The notes under the pieces: generated by a model
What the model saw: the letters and a program-made list of their open reading frames with translations, nothing else
Told to the model about the DNA's origin: nothing
The model's database searches: none
Origin: Bacteroidales bacterium UBA5349
GTDB lineage: Bacteria; Bacteroidota; Bacteroidia; Bacteroidales; Tenuifilaceae
Length of the DNA stretch: 64,000 nucleotides
Assembly: GCA_002410065.1 (NCBI GenBank)
Contig: DHQB01000027.1
Span: 94,579-158,578, forward strand
Direction of reading: 5' to 3'
Shown: in pieces, positions 1 through 8,559 of the stretch
Layout of the letters: the number at the start of each line of letters is the position of its first letter
Numbering within the stretch: the stretch's first letter is position 1
Translations under genes and position numbers: made by a program

Positions 1-735
1 CACGATGTGTGGTTAACTATGAAAGAAACTATACAGCGAGGAATTGATAATGAGGGTGTTTTACCTGGCCCAATTAAGCTTGCCCGAAGGGCATCATCGC
101 ATCACACAAAAGCGCTTAATCAGCATGGAACCATAAAAAACATTGGACTAATGTTCGCTTTTGCCCTGGCTGTTTCCGAAGAGAATGCATCTGGTGGACG
201 CATTGTAACTGCACCAACCTGCGGATCGTCGGGAGTACTTCCTGCCGCACTTTTTTACCTTAGTCGCGATGAGCATTTAAATGAGTCGAAAATTTTACGG
301 GGATTGGCTACTGCAGGATTAATTGCAAATTTGGTAAAAACCAATGCATCCATTTCAGGTGCCGAGGTTGGATGCCAGGGCGAGATTGGCACCGCGTGTG
401 CCATGGCTGCTGCAGCAATAACCCAAATACTTGGCGGATCGCCTAACCAAATAGAGTATGCTGCAGAAATGGCCATGGAGCATAACCTCGGATTAACATG
501 CGACCCAGTGCTAGGATTTGTTCAAATTCCTTGTATCGAGCGCAATGCTATTGCAACCACTAAAGCATACTCGTGCGCTGTTTATGCATTATCATCGGAT
601 GGTGGGCATAAAATATCGTTTGATAAAGCGGTTAGCACTATGGCCGAAACAGGCCGTGATATTCAGGTGGCTTATCGTGAAACAGGGATTGGTGGATTGG
701 CCAAAAACTGGGAAGCTTTTAAAGCAAAGGGTTAG
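1..735 (+). CDS. sdaA: L-serine dehydratase, iron-sulfur type (3' part)
   Basis: This is the C-terminal part of an L-serine ammonia-lyase, which deaminates serine to pyruvate in the cytoplasm. The frame is open to the left edge, so the gene starts outside the window. The sequence shows the TCGSSGVLPA segment and three cysteines (codons at 373, 499 and 532) spaced 42 and 11 residues apart. That is the spacing of the three cysteine ligands of the oxygen-labile [4Fe-4S] cluster in this enzyme family. About 244 residues are present, against roughly 400 for a single-chain enzyme. The stop codon overlaps that of the convergent histidine kinase gene (shared bases 732-735). Confidence 0.93.
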   Translation, partial: HDVWLTMKETIQRGIDNEGVLPGPIKLARRASSHHTKALNQHGTIKNIGLMFAFALAVSEENASGGRIVTAPTCGSSGVLPAALFYLSRDEHLNESKILRGLATAGLIANLVKTNASISGAEVGCQGEIGTACAMAAAAITQILGGSPNQIEYAAEMAMEHNLGLTCDPVLGFVQIPCIERNAIATTKAYSCAVYALSSDGGHKISFDKAVSTMAETGRDIQVAYRETGIGGLAKNWEAFKAKG

Positions 736-1784
736 CGCTTATCGGGCTTGTGTTTTGCAAGGGTAAATACAAACGAGGTTCCCTCGTTAAGTTTACTCCT
801 AACATTAATGGTTTGTTGATGTGCTTCAACGATGTGCTTTACAATAGCCAAACCTAGGCCAGTTCCGCCTTGTTCGCGCGAACGACTCTTGTCTACCCTA
901 AAAAACCGCTCAAAAACCCTGGGAAGATCCTCCTTCGATATTCCAATTCCATCATCGTTTACCTCTACTAGTATGTTATCGCCCATATCCATAAACGAAA
1001 CCCTGGTTCGCCCTTTCTCTCTTCCATAACTTATTGAGTTTGATACAAGGTTTATTAGGGCTTGATAAACCCGCTTTTTATCGGCAGTTACCCAAATTGG
1101 CGCTTCGTATTCTTTATCGAACACAAACTTAATCTGACTTTCCTTTGCGCGCATCTCTAGGGCCTCAAACACCTCATTAGCAAGTTGAACAATATTAGTT
1201 TTTTCCATTACCAATTTTAATACCCGCGACTCAAGTCTAGAGATGGACTCTAAATCCTCCACAATGGAGATTAGACGGTTTATGCTTTTCTCGGTTCGTT
1301 CAAGGTACTTTTTGTTTATTGACGGGTCGTTAAGCGCACCATCCAAAAGGGTGAGCACATAACCCTGAATATTGAAGATAGGTGTTTTTAACTCGTGCGA
1401 CACATTGCCTAAAAACTCTTTTCGGTAATCTTCAAGGTCTTTGAGCTTATCAATCTCTTGGCTTTGTCGGCTAGCCCAGTGCTGCACTTCCCGGTTAACC
1501 TCAGTCAAAATATCTTTACCCTCCAAATCTTTCTTCAGATCTTTTCGCGATAATTTAAGGCTGTGGATGGTTTTGTATATGGGGTTTATCTTCTCGAAAA
1601 TAAAATGGGATATTAGAAATAGGCTTAGAAAGTAGATTAAAGCAAAGGTAGTTGCAACTATTAATAATATAATCCAATGGGCTTTTTGCTGATTACCAAG
1701 TACAATAAATGCACCAGCAGCCAATGCCACCGAAGCCACAGTGGAGAGGATTGCCGACATGGTTTTAGGCGATGATACCCGCAT
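732..1784 (-). CDS. Sensor histidine kinase, PhoR-like
   Basis: This is a membrane-bound two-component sensor kinase of 350 residues. Two membrane segments (about residues 11-30 and 37-60) are separated by only a few residues, so there is almost no periplasmic sensor domain. A linker helix follows, then the HisKA box NVSHELKTP with the phospho-acceptor at His130. The ATPase domain has an N box (LINLVSNSISYG), G1 (NDDGIGI), F box (RVFERFFRVD) and G2 (GGTGLGLAIVK). No response regulator gene is adjacent, so its partner must lie elsewhere. The ATG is 12 bases after the riboflavin synthase stop, which suggests co-transcription. The signal it senses is unknown. Confidence 0.9.
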   Translation of the reverse strand: MRVSSPKTMSAILSTVASVALAAGAFIVLGNQQKAHWIILLIVATTFALIYFLSLFLISHFIFEKINPIYKTIHSLKLSRKDLKKDLEGKDILTEVNREVQHWASRQSQEIDKLKDLEDYRKEFLGNVSHELKTPIFNIQGYVLTLLDGALNDPSINKKYLERTEKSINRLISIVEDLESISRLESRVLKLVMEKTNIVQLANEVFEALEMRAKESQIKFVFDKEYEAPIWVTADKKRVYQALINLVSNSISYGREKGRTRVSFMDMGDNILVEVNDDGIGISKEDLPRVFERFFRVDKSRSREQGGTGLGLAIVKHIVEAHQQTINVRSKLNEGTSFVFTLAKHKPDKR

Positions 1785-1796
1785 CTTATGTTACTT

Positions 1797-2420
1797 TTAC
1801 CCCTTAATTAACTGGTTGAGCATGCCTCCCTCAACGTATTGCTTTAGGATTTTGGCTATGTACTTACCCACGATATCAAACTCAAGGTTAACCACGGTTC
1901 CCTCTTTAAAGGTATGGAAATTGGTAATCTCGTAGGTATATGGGATTATGGCAACCTGAAACGATTTCTCCCTTGAGTTTACAACGGTTAAGCTAACCCC
2001 ATTAACCGAAACTGAGCCTTTTTCAACGGTAATATTTCCCTTTGTTGGATCGTACTCAAATGTAAAGTACCAGCTACCATCGGCCTCATCAACCTTTGTG
2101 CAAATTGCAGTTTGGTCAACATGCCCCTGAACCATATGGCCATCGAGTAGAGTTTCGAGCGCCATGCTGCGCTCAAGGTTTACCTTATCACCAATTTTTA
2201 GCAATCCAAGGTTCGACTTTTCAAGCGTTTCTTTTATTGCAGTAACGGTATAGGTATCTTTATGCTGCTTAACAACGGTAAGGCAAACCCCATTATGCGA
2301 TACGCTCTGATCAACCCTAAGCTTTTTTGCAAATGAGCACGACAGGGTAATGTGCAAGTTCTCTTGCTCCCTCTTTATGTCAACAACCTTTGCGGCCTCT
2401 TCAACTATTCCTGAAAACAT
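1797..2420 (-). CDS. ribE: Riboflavin synthase alpha chain
   Basis: This enzyme dismutates two molecules of 6,7-dimethyl-8-ribityllumazine into riboflavin, the last step of the pathway. The 207 residues match the usual length. The protein begins with the characteristic MFSGIVEE and contains two tandem lumazine-binding barrels, roughly residues 1-97 and 98-195. Matching segments are seen in both halves (HNGVCLTVV in the first, VNGVSLTVV in the second), with GHMVQGHVD at the junction. It is the first gene of a probable two-gene unit with the histidine kinase. A TAnnTTTG-type -10 box lies 33 bases upstream of the start. Confidence 0.96.
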   Translation of the reverse strand: MFSGIVEEAAKVVDIKREQENLHITLSCSFAKKLRVDQSVSHNGVCLTVVKQHKDTYTVTAIKETLEKSNLGLLKIGDKVNLERSMALETLLDGHMVQGHVDQTAICTKVDEADGSWYFTFEYDPTKGNITVEKGSVSVNGVSLTVVNSREKSFQVAIIPYTYEITNFHTFKEGTVVNLEFDIVGKYIAKILKQYVEGGMLNQLIKG

Positions 2421-2452
2421 AGCGGTTTATTTTTAGTAAATTATAATCTGCT

Positions 2453-2460
2453 CAAAAATA
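2453..2460 (-). promoter_or_regulatory. Candidate -7 box of ribE
   Basis: On the minus strand the bases read TATTTTTG, matching the Bacteroidota -7 consensus TAnnTTTG. A TTTG at the expected -33 spacing was not found, so only half of the promoter is supported. Confidence 0.4.
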
Positions 2461-2601
2461 CAAAATAAGATTTGGTTTTATAATGTGTAATCTAATATAA
2501 CTAAGTTCGTATTAATCCCCCAAAAGAGTACTATTTAGCAATAAATTTTTTTAATTGGGGAAAGGGTATTAGTTTTATGCTAATATAAATAATATTCCAT
2601 T

Positions 2602-2626
2602 CCTGTTTTTGGATTTTTAAAACAGG
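2602..2626 (+). promoter_or_regulatory. Hairpin in the leader of the outer-membrane barrel gene
   Basis: CCTGTTTT and AAAACAGG form an 8-bp stem around a 9-base loop, 50 bases before the chosen start codon. No T-run follows, so it is not a standard terminator. It could stabilise the mRNA or hinder initiation at the earlier ATG at 2646. Confidence 0.4.
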
Positions 2627-2675
2627 GGCGAAACCGAAAAGCCTTATGAGTAGGGAAAAACAAAACGCACTCACG

Positions 2676-3332
2676 ATGAAAAATTACTTAAAACTTTTTG
2701 CAGCTATTCTTTTAATTGCTTTTACTACTCAGTCATATGCCCAAAGTTTTGGCGTAAAGGCAGGTTTGAACCTTTCAAACATGGTTATCAAAAATGACGA
2801 TGATAGTATGGATGACATTAAAATGAATTTAGGGTTTAATCTAGGGGTTACTGCTGAATTCCCAATTACCGATTTGTTCTCTTTTGAAACCGGATTGATG
2901 CTCAACACCAAAGGGTTTAAGATTAATGAAAAGGATGAGCTTTTAGGAGAGACAATTGAATTAAATATTAAAACAAACATTTTTTATTTAGACATACCAC
3001 TAACTGCAAAGATTGGCTTTGATGCTGGAGGGACTAAGATTTATGCGCTAGCTGGCCCCTATGTTGGTTTTGCCTTAATGGGAAAAGTGAAGGGTGAAGT
3101 TACCTATATGGGCGAAACAGAAACAGAATCCGAGAATGTTGAGTTTGGCTCAGATGACGATCAGGCAAAACGATTAGATTATGGTTTATTGATTGGTGCA
3201 GGAGCAGAATTTGGAAAAATTTCGGTTGGAGCAACATACGGTCTTGGCATGGCTAATATGTCAAACTATTCAGATAACGGATATAAAGAGAACCATAGAG
3301 TAATTAGCATTTCTTTAGGGTATAAATTCTAA
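2676..3332 (+). CDS. Outer-membrane beta-barrel protein (PorT-like family)
   Basis: This is an exported beta-barrel protein of 218 residues. I place the start at the internal ATG at 2676, because MKNYLKLFAAILLIAFTTQS is a clean signal peptide ending in YAQ. The frame is also open from an ATG at 2646, which would add ten polar residues. The mature part has alternating short amphipathic strands and ends in a strand with a terminal Phe (LGYKF), as outer-membrane barrels do. The glycine-rich pattern fits the OMP_b-brl_2 family common in Bacteroidota. The substrate or role is unknown. It is a single gene with its own terminator. Confidence 0.75.
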   Translation: MKNYLKLFAAILLIAFTTQSYAQSFGVKAGLNLSNMVIKNDDDSMDDIKMNLGFNLGVTAEFPITDLFSFETGLMLNTKGFKINEKDELLGETIELNIKTNIFYLDIPLTAKIGFDAGGTKIYALAGPYVGFALMGKVKGEVTYMGETETESENVEFGSDDDQAKRLDYGLLIGAGAEFGKISVGATYGLGMANMSNYSDNGYKENHRVISISLGYKF

Positions 3333-3352
3333 AGCATAATATTTTAGTATGG

Positions 3353-3384
3353 TAAAGCGGAGCATTACTCCGCTTTATTTTTTT
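3353..3384 (+). terminator. Rho-independent terminator of the barrel gene
   Basis: A perfect 10-bp stem (TAAAGCGGAG / CTCCGCTTTA) with a 5-base loop is followed directly by seven T bases, 20 bases after the stop codon. Confidence 0.92.
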
Positions 3385-3484
3385 GTAATAGTTTTAAAAA
3401 ACAACCTTTACTTTAAATAAGGCATTTAAGCGCAAAAATATTTATACATTTATACCCCAATAATCATCAAACAAATCTTCTACT

Positions 3485-4279
3485 ATGCTTATTAGTTATG
3501 TAGTTTGGAACATCAACCCAGAGATATTCTCATTAGGTCCCTTATCCATTCGTTACTACGGTTTACTTTGGGCTTTATCATTTCTTTTTGGGTATATGAT
3601 TTTTGAACGGATTGTGAAGAAGGAATCCTTACCCGCTAACTATCTCGATACCTTAACCATTTACATGGCTATAGGTACAATTGCTGGTGCTCGCTTGGGG
3701 CATTGTCTTTTTTATGAGCCAAGTTATTACCTATCAAACCCTCTTGAGATTCTAAAAATTTGGCAAGGGGGATTGGCTAGCCACGGAGCCGCCGTTGGAA
3801 TAATTCTGGCTCTTTATCTATTTAGCAGAAGGACAAAACGACCACTCATTTATATTCTCGATAGGATTGTAATTACGGTTGCCCTTGCCGGAGTGCTTAT
3901 CAGGCTTGGTAACCTTATGAACTCAGAGATTTATGGTATAGAAACTAGCTTACCCTGGGGTTTTATTTTTAAGCAAAATAATGAGCTAGTCCCTAAGCAT
4001 CCAACCCAAATTTATGAGGCATTATCATATTTGGTAGGTTTTGTTGTGCTGCTATGGGTATACGTAAAATCTGAGGCTAAGCCTAAGCCAGGATTACTTT
4101 TTGGGCTTTTCCTTATTTTTATCTTTGCTACTCGTTTCTTTATCGAGTTTATTAAGGAGCCACAAGTAGGGTTTGAAGTTGGTATGACCCTAAACATGGG
4201 CCAATGGTTAAGTATTCCGTTTGTAGTTGCAGGCCTATACTTTATCTTCAAAGCACTAACTAAACCTCAAAAAGCATAA
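3485..4279 (+). CDS. lgt: Prolipoprotein diacylglyceryl transferase
   Basis: Lgt moves a diacylglyceryl group from phosphatidylglycerol to the lipobox cysteine of prelipoproteins, on the outer face of the inner membrane. The 264-residue protein has about seven membrane segments. It carries family hallmarks: PLSIRYYGLLWAL near the N-terminus, GARLGHCLFYEP, GGLASHGAAVGI, the signature RLGNLMNSEIYG with its catalytic-region Arg and Glu, and ATRFFIEFIKEPQ near the end. It is the only copy in the window. It would act on the lipoproteins seen here, such as GldK, the fasciclin protein and the alpha/beta hydrolase. It converges with the SDR gene. Confidence 0.97.
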   Translation: MLISYVVWNINPEIFSLGPLSIRYYGLLWALSFLFGYMIFERIVKKESLPANYLDTLTIYMAIGTIAGARLGHCLFYEPSYYLSNPLEILKIWQGGLASHGAAVGIILALYLFSRRTKRPLIYILDRIVITVALAGVLIRLGNLMNSEIYGIETSLPWGFIFKQNNELVPKHPTQIYEALSYLVGFVVLLWVYVKSEAKPKPGLLFGLFLIFIFATRFFIEFIKEPQVGFEVGMTLNMGQWLSIPFVVAGLYFIFKALTKPQKA

Positions 4280-4291
4280 AACTATATTTAA

Positions 4292-5293
4292 CTATAGTCT
4301 CCCAACTTTTACGGTATTGGCAATTGCTTCTGTTATGGGAGTAAACTCTATTTCCAACTCTTTTTTTGCAAGTTCTGTGGAGTAGTGGGTTATTGCATGC
4401 CCACTTCTTGCTGTATCTCGGCTTAGGGCCGATGGCTTTCCTGTTATTTTACTGCCAAGCCAAGCAAATCGCCAAGCTATTGCACTCATCCAAGGTTTAG
4501 CATTTATTGTGGGCGGCTTTTTACCCATGGCCTTAGCAATGGTTTCAAATACAATCTTATGCGAAAGGTTTTCGCCGTTTAATATATATTTCTTGTTCCA
4601 CAGTCCTTTCTGCATGGCTAAAACCATGGCCTTAGCCACATCTCTAACATCAATATAGCCCGTTACACCTGTTGTATAAAAAGGAAAGCCTTTGGCTATG
4701 GTTCCGAAAATTTGTCCACTTCCGCTATCCCAATTACCGGGACCAATCACAACAGTAGGATTAACCACAACAGCCTTCAAGCCTCTCTCAACACCTCTCC
4801 AAACTTCCATCTCGGACAAGAACTTACTAATTGCGTAACCCGATTTCCCTTTAGATTTTCCCCAAGGGACGCTCTCGTCAACTTCATTCCCGGCCATTGG
4901 TGAACCTATTGCTGCAACGGAGCTTACATGGCATAAACGTTCAATACCTAATTCAAGGCAAGCATCAACAACATTGGCAGTTCCCCCAACGTTTACGTCC
5001 AGCATTCTATTAGCATCTTTGCTGCTGAACGAAACTATTGCTGCGCAATGGTAAACCTCTTGTGCATTGTTCATTGCATTTAGTAGGCTTTGGTAATCTT
5101 CTACCTCACCATCAACCCAAGTTATTTTATCAAATAATTTTGTGTTCTCTGGCGAGTAGGCCTCAAATAATTTTCTTGTCAGATTAATATTGCTTGTTGG
5201 GCGCTTAAGAGCAACTAGATTATGGCCCTCCTTAGCCAAATGGTAAAGTAAATGAGACCCAATAAGGCCTGTTCCGCCTGTTACAAATTTCAT
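4292..5293 (-). CDS. NAD-dependent epimerase/dehydratase (extended SDR)
   Basis: This is an extended short-chain dehydrogenase/reductase of 333 residues. The N-terminal dinucleotide-binding motif is TGGTGLIGSHL (residues 5-15). The catalytic pair is in YAISKFLSE (YxxxK), preceded by the SSVAAIGSP segment that carries the active-site serine. The sequence resembles dihydroflavonol-4-reductase-like and sugar-epimerase relatives, but the substrate cannot be told. Its start codon overlaps the last four bases of the YhbP-family gene upstream, so the two are translationally coupled. Confidence 0.88.
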   Translation of the reverse strand: MKFVTGGTGLIGSHLLYHLAKEGHNLVALKRPTSNINLTRKLFEAYSPENTKLFDKITWVDGEVEDYQSLLNAMNNAQEVYHCAAIVSFSSKDANRMLDVNVGGTANVVDACLELGIERLCHVSSVAAIGSPMAGNEVDESVPWGKSKGKSGYAISKFLSEMEVWRGVERGLKAVVVNPTVVIGPGNWDSGSGQIFGTIAKGFPFYTTGVTGYIDVRDVAKAMVLAMQKGLWNKKYILNGENLSHKIVFETIAKAMGKKPPTINAKPWMSAIAWRFAWLGSKITGKPSALSRDTARSGHAITHYSTELAKKELEIEFTPITEAIANTVKVGRL

Positions 5294-5754
5294 TTTGAAG
5301 ATTTTCTGAAGAAAGGGTTAACAATTAGTTCTTTTTCCCAAGTTAGTTTTTTTCCAAAGCCAAGCCTATTATCGGTAAATTTTAGGAAGGTTAGATCTAC
5401 AACCCAAAGGGTTGTTTTCATTAGCATGGCAATGGGGAATTTATTTAGGTAGGCTTTTCGAGCTCGCTCCAAAAAGATATCGTTTGGCTCACTGATTATT
5501 CCTTGAAACTGAATACCCTGTATCTTCCCAATAATACTTGTCTCTAGCACTATGCTTCCGGCAACGTAAATATTATGGCTTGCTTGCTTAATGTGCTTTG
5601 TATCGTAATCGGATGTAAAAACAAAACTGTTCTCTTCTTCCATGTAAACATAAAAACAGTTAGCACAGTAAGGCTCCTCTTCAAAGCTGGTGGCCAGAGT
5701 TAGCACATGGTGCTCGTTCATAAAATCAATTATCCGTTTATCGGGCAGACTCAT
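5290..5754 (-). CDS. yhbP: YhbP family protein (UPF0306, PNPOx-like fold)
   Basis: This 154-residue protein matches the YhbP/UPF0306 family, a branch of the pyridoxamine-phosphate-oxidase-like split barrels that may bind flavin. Diagnostic segments are EEPYCANCFYVY near the N-terminus, IQGIQFQGII in the middle, RARKAYLNKFPIA and the C-terminal KFTDNRLGFGKKLTW. The length is normal for the family. No activity is established for the family to my knowledge. It overlaps the SDR gene by four bases, which suggests a linked redox role, but that is inference. Confidence 0.85.
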   Translation of the reverse strand: MSLPDKRIIDFMNEHHVLTLATSFEEEPYCANCFYVYMEEENSFVFTSDYDTKHIKQASHNIYVAGSIVLETSIIGKIQGIQFQGIISEPNDIFLERARKAYLNKFPIAMLMKTTLWVVDLTFLKFTDNRLGFGKKLTWEKELIVNPFFRKSSK

Positions 5755-5849
5755 TCTTTCCTTTTTTCATAAAATTCACCGCAAATTTAGCAAATTCATC
5801 TAAATGCGTAAACCCATTGCTAAGTTAATACCATTTTATTAAAACGAGC

Positions 5850-5857
5850 TATATTTG
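5850..5857 (+). promoter_or_regulatory. -7 box directly before the VanZ-like gene
   Basis: TATATTTG is a perfect TAnnTTTG box and ends four bases before the ATG at 5862. Transcription from it would start at or just after the first codon, so the mRNA may be leaderless, or the true start may be further downstream. No TTTG is seen at the -33 spacing. Confidence 0.45.
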
Positions 5858-5861
5858 CAGC

Positions 5862-6230
5862 ATGAAGCTATTGTATCGAACCGCGTTTTTAGTCTATGTT
5901 TTAGTTCTGGTTTGGGTTTATTTAAACCCAACTATGGGCATTACCTCAGTTGAGGTTAACAGCAAATCACTCAGGGTTGATTATCTTTTGCATGGTATTG
6001 CTTTTTTTGCATTATCAATAATTGCCTATTTGGCAAATGGCGAAAAGAAAAGACCATATCTATGGTATATTTTTATCGTATTTTCAGGACTACTTGCCCT
6101 AAGCATTGAATTTTTTCAGCAATTGGTTCCTGGGAGAGCCTTTAACCCTCTCGATATTCTTTCAAATCTTATAGGATTGACTTTAGGATTTACCCTAGTT
6201 CTAGTGTATAGGAGAATGAGAGTGAAATAG
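5862..6230 (+). CDS. VanZ-like membrane protein
   Basis: This is a 122-residue integral membrane protein with four predicted helices (about residues 5-24, 43-61, 68-86 and 98-117). It has the VanZ-family features of an acidic/His loop before the second helix (DYLLHGIAFFAL) and the EFFQQLVPGRAFNPLDILSN segment before the last helix. VanZ itself gives low-level teicoplanin resistance, but most relatives have no known role. There is no van cluster here, so a resistance function is not indicated. It appears to be a single gene. Confidence 0.82.
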   Translation: MKLLYRTAFLVYVLVLVWVYLNPTMGITSVEVNSKSLRVDYLLHGIAFFALSIIAYLANGEKKRPYLWYIFIVFSGLLALSIEFFQQLVPGRAFNPLDILSNLIGLTLGFTLVLVYRRMRVK

Positions 6231-6471
6231 GTTTACCATTCATACTACCGATGAGGCTTCACCGTATTAACTATCAATATAATATACAGAATAGTGTGCA
6301 TAATGGAGGCAACTAGGCATGATATGAATAACAGCCCATCATTGGTTATCAAAATATCAAGTGAAAAAACTTTACCCAGAGGAGTTCGAGATATCGCCAA
6401 AACTTACTATAAATGGCTATCTTTACAAATACAATGTTAAAATTGAATTCAATAATTAAGGGAAAGATATA

Positions 6472-7581
6472 ATGAATAGTAACAATTTGCCTAACCGTAC
6501 CGACGTATACTGTGTTATAATGGCTGGAGGAATTGGAAGCCGCTTCTGGCCATTGAGTAGGGCGAACAAACCCAAACAGTTCCTTGATATATTAGGAACA
6601 GGCAAGTCATTGATTCAGCAAACGTTTCAGCGGGTTACTAAATTTTGCGATCCACAGAACGTTTATGTTGTTACAGGCAATGTATATAAGGATCAGGTGA
6701 AGGAGCATCTTCCCGAAATTACGGAAAACCAGATACTCCTTGAGCCCATGCGCCGAAATACAGCGCCATGCATAGCGCTTGCATATCAGGTAATCCGTAA
6801 GCAGAACCCCAATGCCATTCTTGTTGTTGCTCCCAGTGATCATCTGGTATTGGAGCAAGATAAATTTGCTAATATTATTAACCAAGCAATTGTGTTTGCT
6901 ACAAACAACAATGCGCTACTTACCATAGGCATTAAGCCTAGTCGGCCTGAAACAGGGTATGGATATATACAAATTTCCGGAGTTTCCGACAAGAGAAATC
7001 GTTCACTATATAAGGTTAAAACCTTTACCGAGAAGCCTGATCAGGAGTTGGCAAAGGTATTTCTTGAAACGGGTGAGTTTTACTGGAACTCAGGAATTTT
7101 TGTATGGTCAATAAAAGCTATTGATATGGCTTTTGAGAAGTACCTTCCCGAGACTCACGGACTTTTCGAGGGAATGTTTCATAAACTCGGAACCAAACAG
7201 CAGGATGAGAGTATTAACGCTGTTTATGCTGAGTGTAAAAGTATTTCTATTGATTACGGAGTGCTTGAAAAAGCAGATAACGTATATGTTATCTGTTCTG
7301 AGTTTGGTTGGTCCGATTTGGGAACATGGGGATCTCTTTATCAGAATAGCACTAAAGATGAGGATGGTAACGTTCTTGGAAATAGCAACGCCATGGTTTA
7401 CGATGTTAAAAACACAATAGTAAATCTTCCTGATAACAAACTTGCAGTAATAGAGGGTTTAGATGGATTTATTGTGGTGGAATCGGAAGGAGTTCTTCTA
7501 ATTTGCAGGAAAGAGAGTGAGCAGGAGATAAAGAGGTTTCAAAACGATGTATTGGTAGAGAAAGGCGATAAGTATATTTAA
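6472..7581 (+). CDS. manC: Mannose-1-phosphate guanylyltransferase
   Basis: This enzyme makes GDP-mannose from mannose-1-phosphate and GTP, feeding GDP-fucose, GDP-rhamnose and mannosylated glycans. At 369 residues it is the single-domain form without a phosphomannose isomerase domain. The nucleotidyltransferase signature GGIGSRFWPLSR (residues about 19-30) is followed by KPKQFLDI. Other family segments are VAPSDHLV, GIKPSRPETGYGYI, FTEKPD, YWNSGIFVW and EFGWSDLGTWGSLY. It is a single gene bounded by a strong downstream hairpin. Confidence 0.96.
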   Translation: MNSNNLPNRTDVYCVIMAGGIGSRFWPLSRANKPKQFLDILGTGKSLIQQTFQRVTKFCDPQNVYVVTGNVYKDQVKEHLPEITENQILLEPMRRNTAPCIALAYQVIRKQNPNAILVVAPSDHLVLEQDKFANIINQAIVFATNNNALLTIGIKPSRPETGYGYIQISGVSDKRNRSLYKVKTFTEKPDQELAKVFLETGEFYWNSGIFVWSIKAIDMAFEKYLPETHGLFEGMFHKLGTKQQDESINAVYAECKSISIDYGVLEKADNVYVICSEFGWSDLGTWGSLYQNSTKDEDGNVLGNSNAMVYDVKNTIVNLPDNKLAVIEGLDGFIVVESEGVLLICRKESEQEIKRFQNDVLVEKGDKYI

Positions 7582-7601
7582 TTTTAGCAAAAAAAGAAAA
7601 A

Positions 7602-7630
7602 AGGCTGTCTTAATCGATATAAGACAGCCT
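7602..7630. terminator. Bidirectional terminator between manC and gldN
   Basis: A perfect 11-bp stem (AGGCTGTCTTA / TAAGACAGCCT) with a 7-base loop lies between two convergent genes. On the minus strand the stem is followed by a long T-rich run (complement of the A-run 7590-7602). On the plus strand it is followed by CTTTT. Confidence 0.9.
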
Positions 7631-7651
7631 CTTTTGAATTTTATATACGGA

Positions 7652-8548
7652 TTAATATTCCCAGAGATCGTGCTCAAATGTAAAGAGTTCAGATCTAATT
7701 CGTTCGGATTCCTGCATATTAGGAATACCGCCAAAAGTATATTCCGAAACCCTACGGTTATTGAATACGTTAGATTCCTGAACTATATATGAGCTGAACT
7801 TTCTTTTAAAGAAGATATCATCGAAAGAATTTCTTTGTGCATCATTAAAGTCACTAAATACAGCCGTATTGGCGAGTACAGTACGTGCATGTGGGTAGTA
7901 AACCCAGAATAGCCTCATCCTAAGTAGGTCGCCTCCCATACTAAGATCATCATCCTCCTGACCTTGGGCAAAACGGGTATAAACTCTTATGGGGCATATT
8001 CCAAGAATTCGCACTTGCATAGTTGAGTGCTGTTTATCAAAAAACCATTCCTCTTTAATTTCAAGTTCTCTAATCTCTGCCCAGTTTATGCTACCTGAAA
8101 TAATAATTGTGGTATCTTCTCCGGTAGTCGGACTAATATCCGGTTTTTCAGTGTCTTTTGCCTCAAGTTTTGTCAAAATCTGATCATAAGATATTAATGA
8201 TGAGAACTCATCGTCAACATCTGGGTCATAAGCGTTAATTTCATTATACTTAATTGCATCCATTAATCGCTGAACAAGGCTTGACCTATCGTACATACGA
8301 GATGTTGGAAAGTACAACGGGTGATTCATTCTTTCTCTTAAATCAAGAATTCGCCACATTCTCCTAGTCCACATCATATCAGCTTCACGCAGATGGGGGT
8401 ATGGAATAGGAATACGCTGTTTAATGGTTTCCTTCTCGTAAACCCCGTCATTAACTAGTGGTTCGTTAACCTCTCTTTGTGCAAAACTGCTTAAAGAGAA
8501 CGTTAGAAGTAATGATCCGCTTAGCAGTAAAAAAACTATTTTTCTCAT
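7652..8548 (-). CDS. gldN: T9SS ring protein GldN/PorN
   Basis: GldN (PorN) is a periplasmic protein that associates with the GldK lipoprotein to form the ring of the type IX secretion apparatus under the outer membrane. The 298-residue protein has a signal peptide ending SSFAQ near residue 24. It shows the family core: DMMWTRRMWRILDLRERMNH, LVQRLMDAIKYNEINAYDP and GICPIRVYTRF. It is the last gene of the five-gene operon and starts 11 bases after gldM stops. Confidence 0.95.
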   Translation of the reverse strand: MRKIVFLLLSGSLLLTFSLSSFAQREVNEPLVNDGVYEKETIKQRIPIPYPHLREADMMWTRRMWRILDLRERMNHPLYFPTSRMYDRSSLVQRLMDAIKYNEINAYDPDVDDEFSSLISYDQILTKLEAKDTEKPDISPTTGEDTTIIISGSINWAEIRELEIKEEWFFDKQHSTMQVRILGICPIRVYTRFAQGQEDDDLSMGGDLLRMRLFWVYYPHARTVLANTAVFSDFNDAQRNSFDDIFFKRKFSSYIVQESNVFNNRRVSEYTFGGIPNMQESERIRSELFTFEHDLWEY

Positions 8549-8559
8549 AGTTGATAATG

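Noticed and set aside
6361..6459. Open frame of 32 codons starting GTG, encoding a short peptide with a natural-looking composition (KKLYPEEFEISPK...), between the VanZ-like gene and manC
   Set aside because: The frame is too short, lacks a recognisable start context or signal, and overlaps a possible -7 box of manC. It could be a pseudogene remnant, but nothing supports a product.
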